A stretch of DNA of 64,000 nt from Paulownia fortunei (lineage: Eukaryota > Streptophyta > Magnoliopsida > Lamiales > Paulowniaceae). The notes beneath the pieces were generated by a model. The model saw nothing but the letters and a program-made list of their open reading frames with translations. It searched no databases and was not told the origin of the DNA. This document shows, piece after piece, positions 45,255 through 58,000 of the stretch (its first letter is position 1; each line of letters begins with the position of its first letter). Location: assembly GCA_019321725.1 (NCBI GenBank), contig CM033115.1, positions 14,952,673 to 15,016,672 on the forward strand, given 5' to 3'. The translations under genes and the position numbers were made by a program.

Positions 45255-45973
45255 TAAAACTATTAATATAGTGGGTATGGAAAATCTGTATATACTAGAC
45301 ATACCTTTAAAAATATTTTCTTTAAGGTTTTAATTCATCTCACTATGGTGTAAATGATTTTTAAGAAATTGACCTCTAGGATACAAACACTATGATCACT
45401 AAAATTTTAAGTTTACACTATTTAAAATTTTCTAGAGCAGAAATCACAAGTTGTTTGTAAAAAAAAAAATATGCAAAAAGAAAGAAAGTTTTCTCGTAGG
45501 GAATCGTATGTTTAGTTTGTTGTAAATATCAGTTATTTACAGATTTCAAAAGATTACTTTCAATGATAGCAATCCTTCCCAAATGACGTCTTTTGATGAA
45601 AAGATATATTTTCACTTCAAAATTTCAGCTGTTTTAATTTTGAAAGGAGGCAGATTCAAAAATCCATCAATTAGAACCTGCAGTTCTCTTTTTTCATATC
45701 TTTTTCTATTTTTTTTTATTTTTTTATTTTTTTCTTATATATATACAAAATTTGAACTAAAGGCTTTTTTTCAAATTTTCCTCATAATAAGATGACTCCA
45801 AGATAGTTTGGTAAAACTTACCAAACTTACATATATTTATATGTCAAGAAGAGCTCCATGACTCTAGCTAATAATCAATATAGAACAAATGCATATGAAT
45901 AAGGATACTATGTGAATACACATTTTTCAATGTGGTACACTTATTATATGTAAATACATCTCTATATACAACA
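45255..45973 (-). repeat. Copia 5' LTR
   Basis: It aligns with the 3' LTR apart from its first dozen bases (left side), which differ, so that edge is approximate. Next to it, aatacc at 45247-45254 is a weak match to the complement of a methionine primer-binding site. The many differences between the LTRs imply an old insertion. Confidence 0.8.
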
Positions 45974-45978
45974 ACAAT

Positions 45979-46799
45979 GACCTCTTCTTGATATAGCAAT
46001 ACTACAAATCTCAAGAATGACGAACCAAAAAGAATAGTTTGAACTCTTTTAGAATACTTGAAAGTATGAAAAGAAATGCACGGAATGAGAATGGAATTAA
46101 TCTTATAATCCAAGATAATATTAAAATGTTGTGTCCAACAAACACAACTGTTGGAAAGGTAGTGTTGACTGAAGAGAGATGTCTGTTCTTTTATATAGAC
46201 GGCTCTTGACTAAACAAGTTTGTTCTTTCTGTACAGTCATATTCTTTCATCAGTAGATACATCTTTTTGGACAACAAACACATCCTTTCAACATAGATAA
46301 TAATTGAGTAATTAACAGTTGACTATGCTGCCATATATCTGGAGCTGCCACGTGTCATATGTTGACAAATACCACTTATCATATTCTCATTGGAAAGAAA
46401 TAAATTAAAAACTTATATAAAAAATCTTAATTTATTTTAGACCTATCCAAACCCAAACTCAAACTCAAGCCCAAGCGATCAACTTGACTATTAAGTGGTA
46501 TCAAATATTTCCAACTTTCAAAGTGGGATGAACAACTTTCTACCTACCCACCATTCAACATTTACATTATTTAAGTGGCTCACTTTTGACATTAATTTTT
46601 CATTCACTCGAAATTAATTTTGAAAAATTAAATATACCAAATTCATCTACCCATAATGTAATTTACATGTAGCCAACAAAAATATTTTTATTTTAATTAA
46701 TCTACTTAAATTATTGATCAAAGTTTATCTAAAATCTAACTTTTAAAATCAATTTCTAATACTTCCCCTGTCTATAGTACCTCGTGGGTCAAATCTAAT
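45979..46799. other. Intergenic, no gene recognised
   Basis: Mixed AT-rich sequence next to the copia target site. No protein similarity and no terminal repeats were seen. Confidence 0.5.
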
Positions 46800-47260
46800 A
46801 TCACTATGTCACGCCTCAAAAACGGACATGACACGACCACGCCATTGCAACACATTACGGCAACGTGAAATCTTCAAAAATTGAATCAATTTTGAATACT
46901 TAAATGAAAGTTCAAAACTTTCAATAGACTCGTTAATGCAAGGTTACAAAACATCTAAAATCTAATGAACAACTATTCAAATGTAAAGAAAATAATATCA
47001 TTAATGAATTTATATAAGAAATCTTCAAAATCAAAAGAAATTGATCAAGCAAGCAAATAGCTCCAAATCTCCAAGAATTACCAAACTAAACTCCTAAAGC
47101 TTGAATAAAACTTTTCAATCGAATTTTCTTAGCTTCAAATTGGACTAATTATCCAAAAGAAAAATATTAGTAAGGGGGAGCCGCATAATCAATAAGTAAT
47201 TTAGGATTCTCCGTCGGATTAAACATCCCTCCAAAATTGATAAAATAATACATATAATAC
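46800..47260. repeat. Gypsy LTR segment, second copy
   Basis: It begins atatcactatgtcacgcct and follows 38095-38600 through the same ordered words. With that copy it may be an LTR pair of an older element into which the copia inserted, or an independent fragment. Confidence 0.7.
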
Positions 47261-49540
47261 AAATAGTGATAAAAAAATATTAACATAGAGTTCACTCAAA
47301 TAATGACAAATCTTAAGCAATTTAAAATAAAATAAATGGCATATATATGTATGCAATATTAGCATCCATTAATTGAGTCTCTTCCACTGCTTAAGCATTT
47401 CTCTTCTTCCAAATATAGAGTTAAGGGATTTAAAAGAAATATTGGTATCAAGCTAATATTTGAATATAAATATAAGGAACCTATGTTTTATTTTTAGTAT
47501 TTTATCTTATTTTACTAATAATTTAACTATACAAGACTAACCAAGTGGGTTGGTTAACATGAGCTACTGCCTGGGAGGAACATAAAGTAAATCTTTATGT
47601 GAATATTATTTTATTTTGGTTTAAAACTGAATGTTTAATTGGTAATTGGTACTATGATCTGTCAATTTTACTATTTCACAAATACAATATCAAAAAATTT
47701 AGTTTATCTTTAAAATAATATTTTTATAATAATAAATAGCACAACAAATGCTATAGTTGAAAGTTGTATGACATCAAAACTGTTATAAAATCAATACAAA
47801 TAATTAGTCAAAAAAATATTCAATTTAACTTTGTATTGTATTATATGTTGACATTGAGAGTATTACTAAAAATGGTAAAATGAAGGATTTGGGATGAGTT
47901 CGACTAAATTTGAAATCTGCCCTTTCAAAAAAAAATTAGATTTAAGATCTATTCTTTTTTGCCTCAATTAAGGCCTGCCTCGAACCCAAAATCCGTTGGA
48001 CCTGCCACAAAATGAGTGTAAAAATTCTATTTAACCATTTCATTAGCTAAAAATGAAAGTTACTTGTTGAAGCTTGTTTACCAAGGCCTGCTCAAAAAAT
48101 TGTGCAAGCAAGCCATGGCTGTTATTTTCTCTCTTGGTGGGTGCACTTCTTAGGGAAGAGAATAAAAATGGAGGCTGAAAAGAACATTGTGAAGAACATT
48201 GTGAAGAGGATGTTGGTAAGAGGGAATGACTGATTGGAGAGTGCAGAACAGAAACCAATTCCGTCACAAAGCCCATTACTCCTTTCTTTGCCTTTTTCTT
48301 GATTTTTGAGGGATAAGAGAAAATGGAAATGAAATCAGAGGGGAATTTATCAGGCCACGTTGAAGAAAGACATCCTAAGTAACTATATATTTTTTTTAAA
48401 AAAAATAATATATATACTGACTTTAAAAAAATCAAACTAATTATCGGTCCGAGACCCGTTTGACCGAGGATTTTGACCCTTCGTGATTGGGATGAGTTCA
48501 TTATGAGTCCAAGTTTTAATATAATTACATTATCATATAATTTATATCTGTTAATTAAATGTTATACGTGGTGCACATTATCAGATATAATATCTACCTT
48601 AACTACATCCTCTTTTATACACACATACACACTAGACTCATATCCACCCATCCCATGGAGCATGGATATTACATATTCATACATGCAAGTTACTTAAATA
48701 TATAATCATCTAAAAAAACCTATGTCAATTAATAAAGAAATACTATAGAATTGGACAAATACATAAGAAAAATACACTAAGATACGTTTTGGTACACACT
48801 AAAAAAATAATAATGAAACAAATGTAACTATAATTGTTATGTGAGACATGATTTGAATTAGAGCATTTTAACTTGGAGAATTAAGAAATTTGAAGAAGAC
48901 TTTATCATCCAGCATAAAAATGACAATGAAGTAGGTTTTAACTCGAATTTGTTTCGTTTGAGCAGATTTTTATCATTATAAATAGATTTAAAGCGAGTTT
49001 TGAATTTTATTATATATATATATGTGCCCCGAAATCGTCCTATTTTTCTGAATTTATTATATATATATATTTACGTGATATTTTATAAAAATATATATAA
49101 TTTTAGAAAGTTTTAATATATTATATTAAAAAATATATTTTAAAATATTTTTAAAATAATAAAATGGGTTTAACGGGTTTTACAAGTGTAGCCTTGGAAT
49201 CCAAACTCAAGCAAGTCTATATCCAAAAAAATTTAATGGGCAAATCTTGATTTTGGTCAAAATGGGCACCCTTTTACCATCCCAAATCCAGCATCAAAAA
49301 CCTTCCGAATGACAAGGTGTACCCTTTCCTTGTCACAAAAATTGAAATGCCATTACAGTCCCTTTCAATTTCTTTAACTAAATAAAACCAATTAAAAAAT
49401 CAAATTCACCAACCACAAGTAAGAGTATACCGTATAAGGGCAGAAGTGTAAAAACGTTTTATACTGGCCAAAAAGCGGGAATGGCTAGTGAATGAGTTGC
49501 AACAAAGTTTAGGTCACAAGAACACTATCATAAACATAAA
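47261..49540. other. Intergenic, no gene supported
   Basis: AT-rich sequence. The 152-codon minus open frame at 48043-48501 has no recognisable domain and is low in complexity. Two similar TA-rich patches (about 49005-49030 and 49050-49072) share a ttattatatatatata core. Confidence 0.5.
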
Positions 49541-51783
49541 GTAAATCAAGTAAATATATATACTGAAAACTTAACGTTCATTTCTTCCACTTATAAACAT
49601 ACGCCGCTCTTGTGTTGTCGCCGCCAACCTCCTCTCAGACTTCACTCTGCTCTGGTGTTTTGCCTCTCCCTCCCGCTTGTATGCATGGATTAAGCTTATT
49701 TTCATCTGGGCTGCTCTTCTTCTAACTGATAATGGTAGTTTATTTAGCTTTTTTGTCTGCTTATAATTAGAAAGAATGTGTTTGCTAGTCATGTATGTGG
49801 CAGTACTGTGTGTTTTTTTTTTTTTTTTGGTCAATTATATAGTTGTCGTGGCCTTTCTTAAATTTGAAAGGCTTCTGCATGCGAATTTGGGGGTGTTTTC
49901 TAAGTTATGTATTGGTTTTTCTTAAATATAGTGTTTGTAAAGCATGTTTTGTGGAGCATTTGCTGTCATTCTCGCATGTATCAGGCACACGCAAAGTGGG
50001 AAACAAGGAAACAAACACTAATTAGCGTTATGTACATATCGTGTCTTGCTTTTCTGAGCTTAAGCTAGACAATTACTGTAGTTCATATTTTGGGTTTAGC
50101 TAATGGAGACATGATTGGCCATACAAGCAAATGTGGTGAATTTTTGTAGGCCGGGTGCTCCATAAATTTAGTATGAGTACAGATGTTTGAGTCCTCTGAA
50201 GTTAGAAGTTGATGATATGTCTGTATTCGTGAGTGTGGGCATGACTTACAACATAATATAGTCAGTAGGGAGCTAGGGGTTCCTTTGGCTCAAATCCTCT
50301 TATGGTCAAGTAATTGCAGGGGATGGCAGCTCAAAAGTAGTCAAGAGTGTAAATTGGAGAGATTTACCTGTTTCTTGTAAATGAAGTGGTGTTTATAGTT
50401 TTCAATAGGAAGTAGAAGTGGGCGTTGTACTGCAATTTCTGGTTGTCTGAAAGTCCAAAGAACCTTGTACGTGTCTATGGTACAATTGCACTATATTTGC
50501 AATAGTGGGATAAAAATGTTTAAAATATGACTTACTCTTTGATCATTTACTTATATTATTATTTTCTCTTATTTTTGGGTAGGGGAAAATTTTTGGTTTA
50601 CCCTTAGCGTGAAATTCATTCACATTACAAGCTATTATTTGATATTTATTCATATCATTTCTTGGATTTTTTAGTTTAAGCAAGACAACTAGTACACTTC
50701 ATATGGAGTCATATTGGCCATATAAGCTGTCCATGTGGTGCTTTCTTTTCCCTGAAGAACTTTTCTGGCTATTCGAAGTATCTTTTTAATATGATTAGAG
50801 TTATTTTTAAAATACAGAATGAATAAAGTGACCAAAACTGTTATAAATTGCTTTATTGTGTTATTATAAGTCATTGTTAATCAGGTCTTCCCATAGTTGA
50901 GATTTTATAGATCTTCTGCTTCCTTGGTAGCTAGTACTCTGTTGTAGATATTAATTATTTGCCAATTCTTCATTTTAATATTTTCAGAGTGGCTTAAACT
51001 AACCTTTAAAAATTTAAATGGAAACTCTTAATATGAATTATAGAAATTAAAATGGAAACTGTGAACTGAATCGGAGAAGATACCATGGATGGATCTGTCG
51101 ATCAGAAGTATAGTAGTAAATACTTTATTTATGACATTAACTTCTGTTGAGCAAATTCTTGTGTGGTTTGCTTATGCTGTATGCTTTGCATGTACTTTTC
51201 TTCTTCTGAACTAAGGTATCAGAGGGCACTGCTTTTTTTTTATCAAGTCAGTATTGTTAATAGTAAATATAGATTTATATTCTGATATATGGATGTGGGA
51301 GTGCATATATCTGAAGAGAGAGCTTTTCTTCACAGCATGATGGCCATTAGCATATTCCTAGTAGGGAGTCAACACATTTTATAAGTATCAATCCATAATT
51401 CATGTTTGTATATCAAATAATTGGAATGTCTTTGAGCCTGGTTCTCCTTCGAAACCAGCTCAGATACCTTGGAATTTTTTAAAAACACTTGTATTGAACT
51501 TAGTTTCTCAGCTTCATGGTTTTAAGATTGATTGTGTATATAATATCTAGGTGGCTCTGTGTCTGGTTATTGATTAGAGCTACTCAGCTAGGATCTATAT
51601 TCTGGAGGATGAGCCAAAAGAACAAGCTGAATGGTGTAGGTAAGTCACGTGGCTCCTGGTCAAATAATCCGTGGAGACTGAATTAGACAGTTGGGGAATT
51701 TTGCTGCTGGACAAAAGGTTGACAGAATATTTGAAGAGTTTTTGATGGGAATGGTCTGAACTGCAAAAGTACAAGAACAGAAT
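49541..51783 (+). promoter_or_regulatory. Promoter and 5' leader of the KRKR-family gene
   Basis: A TATA-like taaatatatata (49551-49562) lies about 30 bases before a change to C/T-rich sequence (49580-49690, with cgccgctcttgtgttgtcg). This suggests transcription starts near 49590. The first ATG of the known coding part is 2.2 kb further on, so the leader probably contains an intron. Near the coding start an upstream open frame (51609-51686, MSQKNKLNGV...) ends before the main ATG. A second open stretch in the main frame (51682-51756) ends at a TGA. Confidence 0.45.
51609..51686 (+). CDS. Upstream open reading frame (25 codons), possible uORF
   Basis: ATG at 51609 opens a 25-residue frame, MSQKNKLNGVGKSRGSW to a TAG at 51684. 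It lies about 100 bases before the main start. Splicing inside it (gtaagt at 51640) is equally possible. No similarity is recognised. Confidence 0.3.
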   Translation: MSQKNKLNGVGKSRGSWSNNPWRLN

Positions 51784-52043
51784 ATGTTGAATGAAGGATT
51801 TGAATCTTTGAAGGGTGCAGAGGATGTTTCTATTGACGTATTGGAATTTTCACGAAGCAGGGACATCAGGGTGGAGGCAAAAGAAGACCCTGACGCAACT
51901 GAAAATTCAAGTTCATTTGCCGACACAACTTCTGGAAATGAAAATACTTCTGGATTAAGTGATGCTGAAGTTGAATCACAGTTCTTTGGTGACAGTGATT
52001 TGGCTCATCCATTTGATGGATTCGGCAGCGTGTTTCCAATAAG
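51784..52043 (+). CDS. KRKR-family gene, exon 1
   Basis: 86 codons plus two bases, acidic (VSIDVLEFSRSRD, then VESQFFGDSDL). The donor is aag followed by gtttgg. AG plus the next exon's A makes arginine, giving the family junction R-KKKLT. Intron 1 (52044-54199) carries a G-rich motif cluster and a GA microsatellite. Confidence 0.8.
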
Positions 52044-55000
52044 GTTTGGGTTTGTTTCACTTATATAATTTCTTGTTTCCCTTCCGATGATAATATTTTT
52101 GGACATTTTAGAAATTTGCCTTCCTATGATTTAGTATGAGTGGGGTTACTGCCAGTCCAATCATAGAATGCATTTAATTTCTGCTTATCTTAATGAAGCA
52201 GAGAAATCACTTGGCAGTTGAGTAGATTTACACAGAATATTTTCGTGCACTTACAGATTCTGTTGAAAAGATTTGCTGTATATACTTTCTACTTATTCTA
52301 GTGAAACAAAAATCCCATGGCTTCTGAGCATTAATTAGTATAACTAGTGAAGTAAAAATGTCTTGTGGAAGTCTCTGCAGGACATGAGGCACCTTGCTCC
52401 CCAATTTTCTCCACAGACATAAATGCCCAAGACTTTCATGTACTTTTCTCCAGAACCAAAGGCTATGTTTGTGTTTACTTAGGGTGTTTTGGGGGAAGGA
52501 ATTCAGGAATGAAAGTAATGTTGGCTTTGTTTTGGGGGAGACATTTTTTACTGTATATGTCTTATCTTGTAAGTTTTTGTCTAACCTGGTTAGTGTGTCA
52601 CATCAACCTCTTTTAATGTAAAAGGAAGATGATATTATAATCATATAATAATTAGATAATGTAATGATGTGGATGTATAGTTGGCGCCATTTTGTATTGG
52701 GGGAAGAATGGATATATTTTGGGGGAAGGAGGAAACAAATGTAAACTTGTTTTGGGGGAAAGAAAATTGTCTTGGGGGAATGAAACAAATATTCTTGTGA
52801 TTTTACTTATAATTAGAATCCACATGCACTACTGTTATTGGTTTATCACTTGGATGAAGTTACTTGAGCATGTACCCATGTAATTAGGGACCAAGTGATG
52901 GACATGTAATGGCTTTGAGAGTCAGGTTAAACCAAAGCCAATTCATGGTTCTGAAATAGAAATTAAAAATGGCATAGTGCACAAATTTTCTATTGTACCA
53001 ACCTTTTTATACATTGCTAATTGTTATCCTTCTTCGGCGCCTCATGCTCATGTTCTCTGTGCCATATGTACCTTTTCATTTGTCTATTTGCATTTTTGAA
53101 CATTGAGAATCAGGTTTAAGAGGAACCAAATCCATGGAGTTTCTAAAGCTAGTTTCTGAATTAACCATTTTTTTTTTGCTTTGAGATCATTAGATGAATG
53201 GATGGACTTGTAGAGCATTCAGAGACTGCAGAAACTAAATTTACATTCAGAGAGAATTTGTTTTGGTTTTAGGCTTGCAGATATTAGATATAAGTATTAA
53301 GAAAATCATAGAGTTTGCCACTATGCTGTTATAAGAGCTAAAGTCTCAGCACACAGCAGTCTTGATTAGATAGGAGCTGAAGTTTGCTCCACTAGCTGCT
53401 GAGTCAGAAGGCTATGCTACCATGGCTACCAATATCAACATGGCTTTACAGTATGAATCATGTTATAATACTACTATAACTTTGTTCCTGTCCCAGTCAC
53501 TATGCATATTGTTATGATAATCAAATTTAAATTTTCACATTCGAGCATTGCATTGACAAAGTTATCTTGAGCACTGTTTATTCATATCATTTGTTTAAGT
53601 AATCATGTGGTAATTTTTTATGTTGCCCGATCTATCCAATTAATGACACATTTTCTTTTGGATAGAGAGAGAGAGAGAGAGAGAGCGAGAGCGAGAGAGA
53701 GATCTTAAAATTCACCATTTTTTCTTTTGGAGCTTAGCTGTATGTTTCTTCCATTTCCCTTGTTATTTCTATTTTCTTATATTTTAATGATATTGCATGG
53801 TCTAGTTAGTATTTATGTTCTGTTGTTTTCCATGTTTGATGTCAGTCTGATTTCATGCTATAGTTGGAGTCTTCCGCTTATACTGCTTATACATGCTGCA
53901 GTCTGAACAATGGCACTGTCGAAGCTTTTGATAACATACCATTGTAACACTAGTCTTAAGCAGTGACTCTAGTTATAGTTCATGAAATGTCATGGGAAGA
54001 TTTTGGCAAGTAAACCAATTGGAATCCTTGGTTCTGCCACTATTCTATATTAATTTACATAAACAATTTCAGTGGAGCATTTTAACTGTGTTGATGTTGG
54101 GCATTTTTTTCCTGGCTCAGTCAAATTTGAGTCAGAATTTTCTTATGCTACAGATAGAACAAGCTCATTCACTTCATCTGACTTATTAATTTCTTTCAGA
54201 AAGAAAAAATTGACTGCTCACTGGAGAAACTTCATACATCCTCTGATGTGGCGATGCAAATGGACAGAATTGAGAATAAAGGAATTAGAGTCACAAGCAT
54301 CAAAATACGCCAGAGAGATTTCTGTAAATGATCGCAGGAAACATATGTCATTAGATCAAATAACAGTGGAACAATCTGGCTCCAAGTTGCTGCCATTTAC
54401 ACATCAAAGTCATATAAAAAGGCCCATGAAGAGGAGGAAAAGAAAGAGAGTAGAAGATACAACTGATATTGCGTCATATATGTCAAATCATATCCTTTTC
54501 TCTGAACGTGGTCTGATTCCTTTCTTGTTCTATATTTTTGACCTCTTTTGTTTTCCACTTTTTACTAAAGAGCAACCGTCCAATTGATTCACATATTGCA
54601 GAAAACAAGAGATGTGATCTGGATGGAGTTCCTACATGGGAGAACCTTGGTAATTCAGGTGTGCTAAAGGTTTAAATGGACCAATAACTTTCCTCCTTTA
54701 ACTATATACTCCTAATATGTTGGATAGGTCTGTTATCATAGAACCTTTAGGTTGTCAGAAGGCATAATGAATTACCTGCATAGGTGATGCAAACTACTAA
54801 TACATGGGATTAACTCTCCTTAGGTAAGTCGGAATTTTGATGCCTCGAAATAAAATAAAAAAATGATGCTTGGGCTCTTAATTTTTCGTCCGTTTAGCAT
54901 CAGTACTCCCTATATCGTTTCTATGTAACATGTGTGCTCTGCCTGATCCTCTGCATAGGTCTCCAGTCTTTCAGTCAAGTAATTTTTTATTGTTCCAGGA

Positions 55001-58000
55001 AATTGCAATCAATTTAAATGGTCTTTTAGTAGTTTGACTTTTTTTTTATGTCTAGACTTCGCTGTTTAACTGTTAGTTCAAATAGGAACAGATGTGATGA
55101 AGCGAAAAATGATTTATTAGTTTGTTAGACTTTGATTTTTGTTTTCTGATAAATTTAAAAAATTTGATCCTTCTCCAAACTTAAGTGATGGGATGAAACC
55201 CTTGTAATGTGTCCATGAAACATTGATGATGATTTATATTTCTTGTTGTATCTCTAATTTTCTCCAATTCCTTGACTTATTGACTTTCTCCGATTCTACT
55301 GCAATCGATGCCAACAAATAAGAATAGTATAATGATTTTATTAGGGTCATCAGATCAGTACAGTTATTTATTTTACTTGCTTCATATTTTGTAATCAGTT
55401 TCCTTTATTTACGACACTTTTTCCGTATTGCAAGAAGTATAGTTCAAATATTACAATTATTTCTAATATATCACACAAATAATTCTCAGTTTAAGCTATC
55501 TAGTTTCTTGTAGTTTCTTTTCTTGTTTTTCTCCCCAACAATTCAAGCTATTTGACTTTTAGATTTCTCTACTAAAATATGTTCCATTAATAGTGGTAAT
55601 AATTTTGTTTTTCTTTTTTCCTTGATTTCATGCAAGGTGATAAGATAAATGATATGTCTAATTGCTCCCCACCTCCCCTCTAAAAACCATGTGTGCACTG
55701 AAGCAGGACCATTCAAATTGCTCTAAATTGTTTCCCTGGCTTCCCCATTGAGCATAATTCGGAATCATTTTAAAGGCAGAAATGCCTTTACTATGCAAAG
55801 CTTTTACTTTTAAACTTAACTAATTTAATGTTTCTCTATTGTTCTACTTATTAAACTTATAGACAATTTGTTGGTCCCTAAAGTTATTAATCTAAAGAAA
55901 AATGTTATTACAAATTCCATATACCATTTTTCTGTGCACATACTATTTTGCTGAATCTTTTTATTTTTATATTTTGTTTTGTGCTAGTTGTGCTTATCAT
56001 GTGACTTTTGAGACCAACTGTTGGGCTTGGGCTCAGGCTGTTTATTCCTGAGGTTCCATTTGGCAGTGCATTTATGAAGCATACATAAGAAACCAAACAT
56101 CTCTTTTTTTTGAGTAATTGGTTTCAAAAGGCTTGATAGCCAATTTAAACATTCAATTTAGGTATATGAATAGAGATGATTTAGAATTTCTTGCTTTGAA
56201 GTTGGAATCCTTCTTATTTTTTTACTATTTGTCATCTTTCTCTATGTTTAACATATCCAACTTATACAGTGAAGCATTCTTTGATAGAAAGAAAATTGAT
56301 CTTATTTTATGTTAGCTTGTGTGGTATTAATTACTCTCGTAGTCATGCTACAGTCGAAACGTGACATTTTGACTACTATAGGTTTAAAGATTTGAGTTGC
56401 ACCATTGCTATCAGTTATAACTTTTAACATAGCAACATCACTTGGTCCTACAATTGGTATTAGAACCGAGTTCATGGGTTTGATTCCCTCTTTGAGCAAT
56501 TGTTGCGGAGGGGATTGTTGGGTTGCATGGCAACACTTGCATTCGAGCAACTGGTGGAGAGAGGATTGTTGGCCTTTGCCCTCATGGCGGGACCACAATT
56601 GAAATATGATGCTTGATCTACTATACGATTTAAAGATATATCAATTATAGGTTTTAGCATAGCAGCAAGCGCTCGGTCTTACATGTGTAATTGTGATGAA
56701 AAGTGTTTCTTTCCATGCTGGACGAACATAACTACTACTAGTTTTGTGGATATGCTCAAATGTTTTAATCTTTATTTTTGTTCTTTACTAGTGTTTCTTA
56801 GTTTGTTTTTATTGGTATCTATTTGCAGATCAGCATACGAGTGGCCACGATGAGTTTGGAATTCATGATGAGTGTGTATTTCCTGAAGACAATGATAATT
56901 TCCTAGAGCACATCCTTCGCAAAATTGAGTTAGTGCACACTCGGGTTCATAAGTTGAAGGCTCAACTTGATTCGGTAATGATAAAGAATGCTGGCAAGTT
57001 TTCTTCCTCTGAGAACTTGAGCCAACTTGTGGCCTGCGATGTACAGACCAGCTCTGTGCGTAGCCCTACATTCTCTGCTTGTAACGGAGATACAGTCTCA
57101 GTCGGAGGCCTGTATGCATCATCTCAGCATATATCAGAATATGATATTGGAGATTTCATTATGCCTGACAGTGCAGTTTCTAGCTTTGGTGAGGCTATTC
57201 CCATTCCTGATATTATTGAAAGTACAGTTGGACTACTGTCCTCTATTGATGTCACCCAGCACCAGGCCCAAGTTGGAGATTCATCTGAAAAGGTAAGACA
57301 GAAAGGCAATTCTCTGTCTTCTTAGTTGGCTTGGTAGTGGCTACAATATTACCTGTAGTTCAAACAAGCCCTAGCATAAGAAGAGGGTGCACAATGTCAA
57401 AATTAAAACCTAAATTTGATTATCTGGTGTGTTGCAAGAAGTTAAAAATCCAAAGAAGGAAGTGCAGTCAGTAGGCCAATATTATGTGACATGACAAGCT
57501 CTCTTCCCCCAACCCAGCCTCCCTCACAAGTCACACCCTTCCCCCATCTTTCTCAATCTCATTTATTTGTGGATCCTAATTTGTGAGTCAAGAAGATACT
57601 AGTCAATAACACAATTGTTTCTCTATTACAGTGTCACAACAAATTATTTGGAAATATGAGTGAAATGAAAAGGAGCTAATACACTGACAGAGTGGTGGTT
57701 ACGTAGAGCTTCTGCTAAGTCCAACTAAACCACCTGCATCCTTACAAATCACTTGCTTATCAAGGACATTGTCAAATGTCAGAACAATTTTGAGTCAAAA
57801 TTGATGCTTTACTTTTGTTTTATTTTACAGATGGTTAGCTTCTTGTTCTGCTCCATTGATCTATTAGCACCAGTTTAATAAAGTGTCTCACTGTCATTGC
57901 AGATTGTGGATAATATCCTCATACAGAATGAGGCAGCAGAAATAGAGGGCTCGACTTTCAAATACAGTCATCATCAATCTGCTGAGAAGACTCAAGACGC

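Larger units (their letters stand above)
40490..45973 (-). mobile_element. Decayed Ty1/copia retrotransposon with nested solo LTR
   Basis: LTRs lie at 40490-41206 (3') and about 45255-45973 (5'), reading on the minus strand. Target duplications acaat at 40485-40489 and 45974-45978 are identical. LTR ends are TGTTGTAT...ATACAACA on the left copy. A purine tract (AAGTGGGGGAT on the minus strand) lies directly inside the 3' LTR at about 41207-41217. Gag and protease pieces (44040-45220) and an RNase H piece (43650-44039) remain. Integrase and reverse transcriptase are missing, so an internal deletion of several kb happened. A solo Gypsy LTR is inserted at 41757-43641. Confidence 0.88.

Noticed and set aside
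48043..48501. 152-codon minus open frame
   Set aside because: Low-complexity serine-rich translation, no domain, AT-rich intergenic setting and no splice or promoter support.
54072..54199. Upstream extension of exon 2 of the KRKR-family gene
   Set aside because: The open frame runs back past the exon start by chance. Splicing at ttctttcag gives the conserved junction with exon 1.
56345..56690. Cassandra-type TRIM with a 5S rRNA promoter
   Set aside because: The LTR lacks a recognisable 5S internal control region.
57027..57296. 89-codon plus open frame
   Set aside because: Shadow of exon 4 of the KRKR-family gene in another frame.
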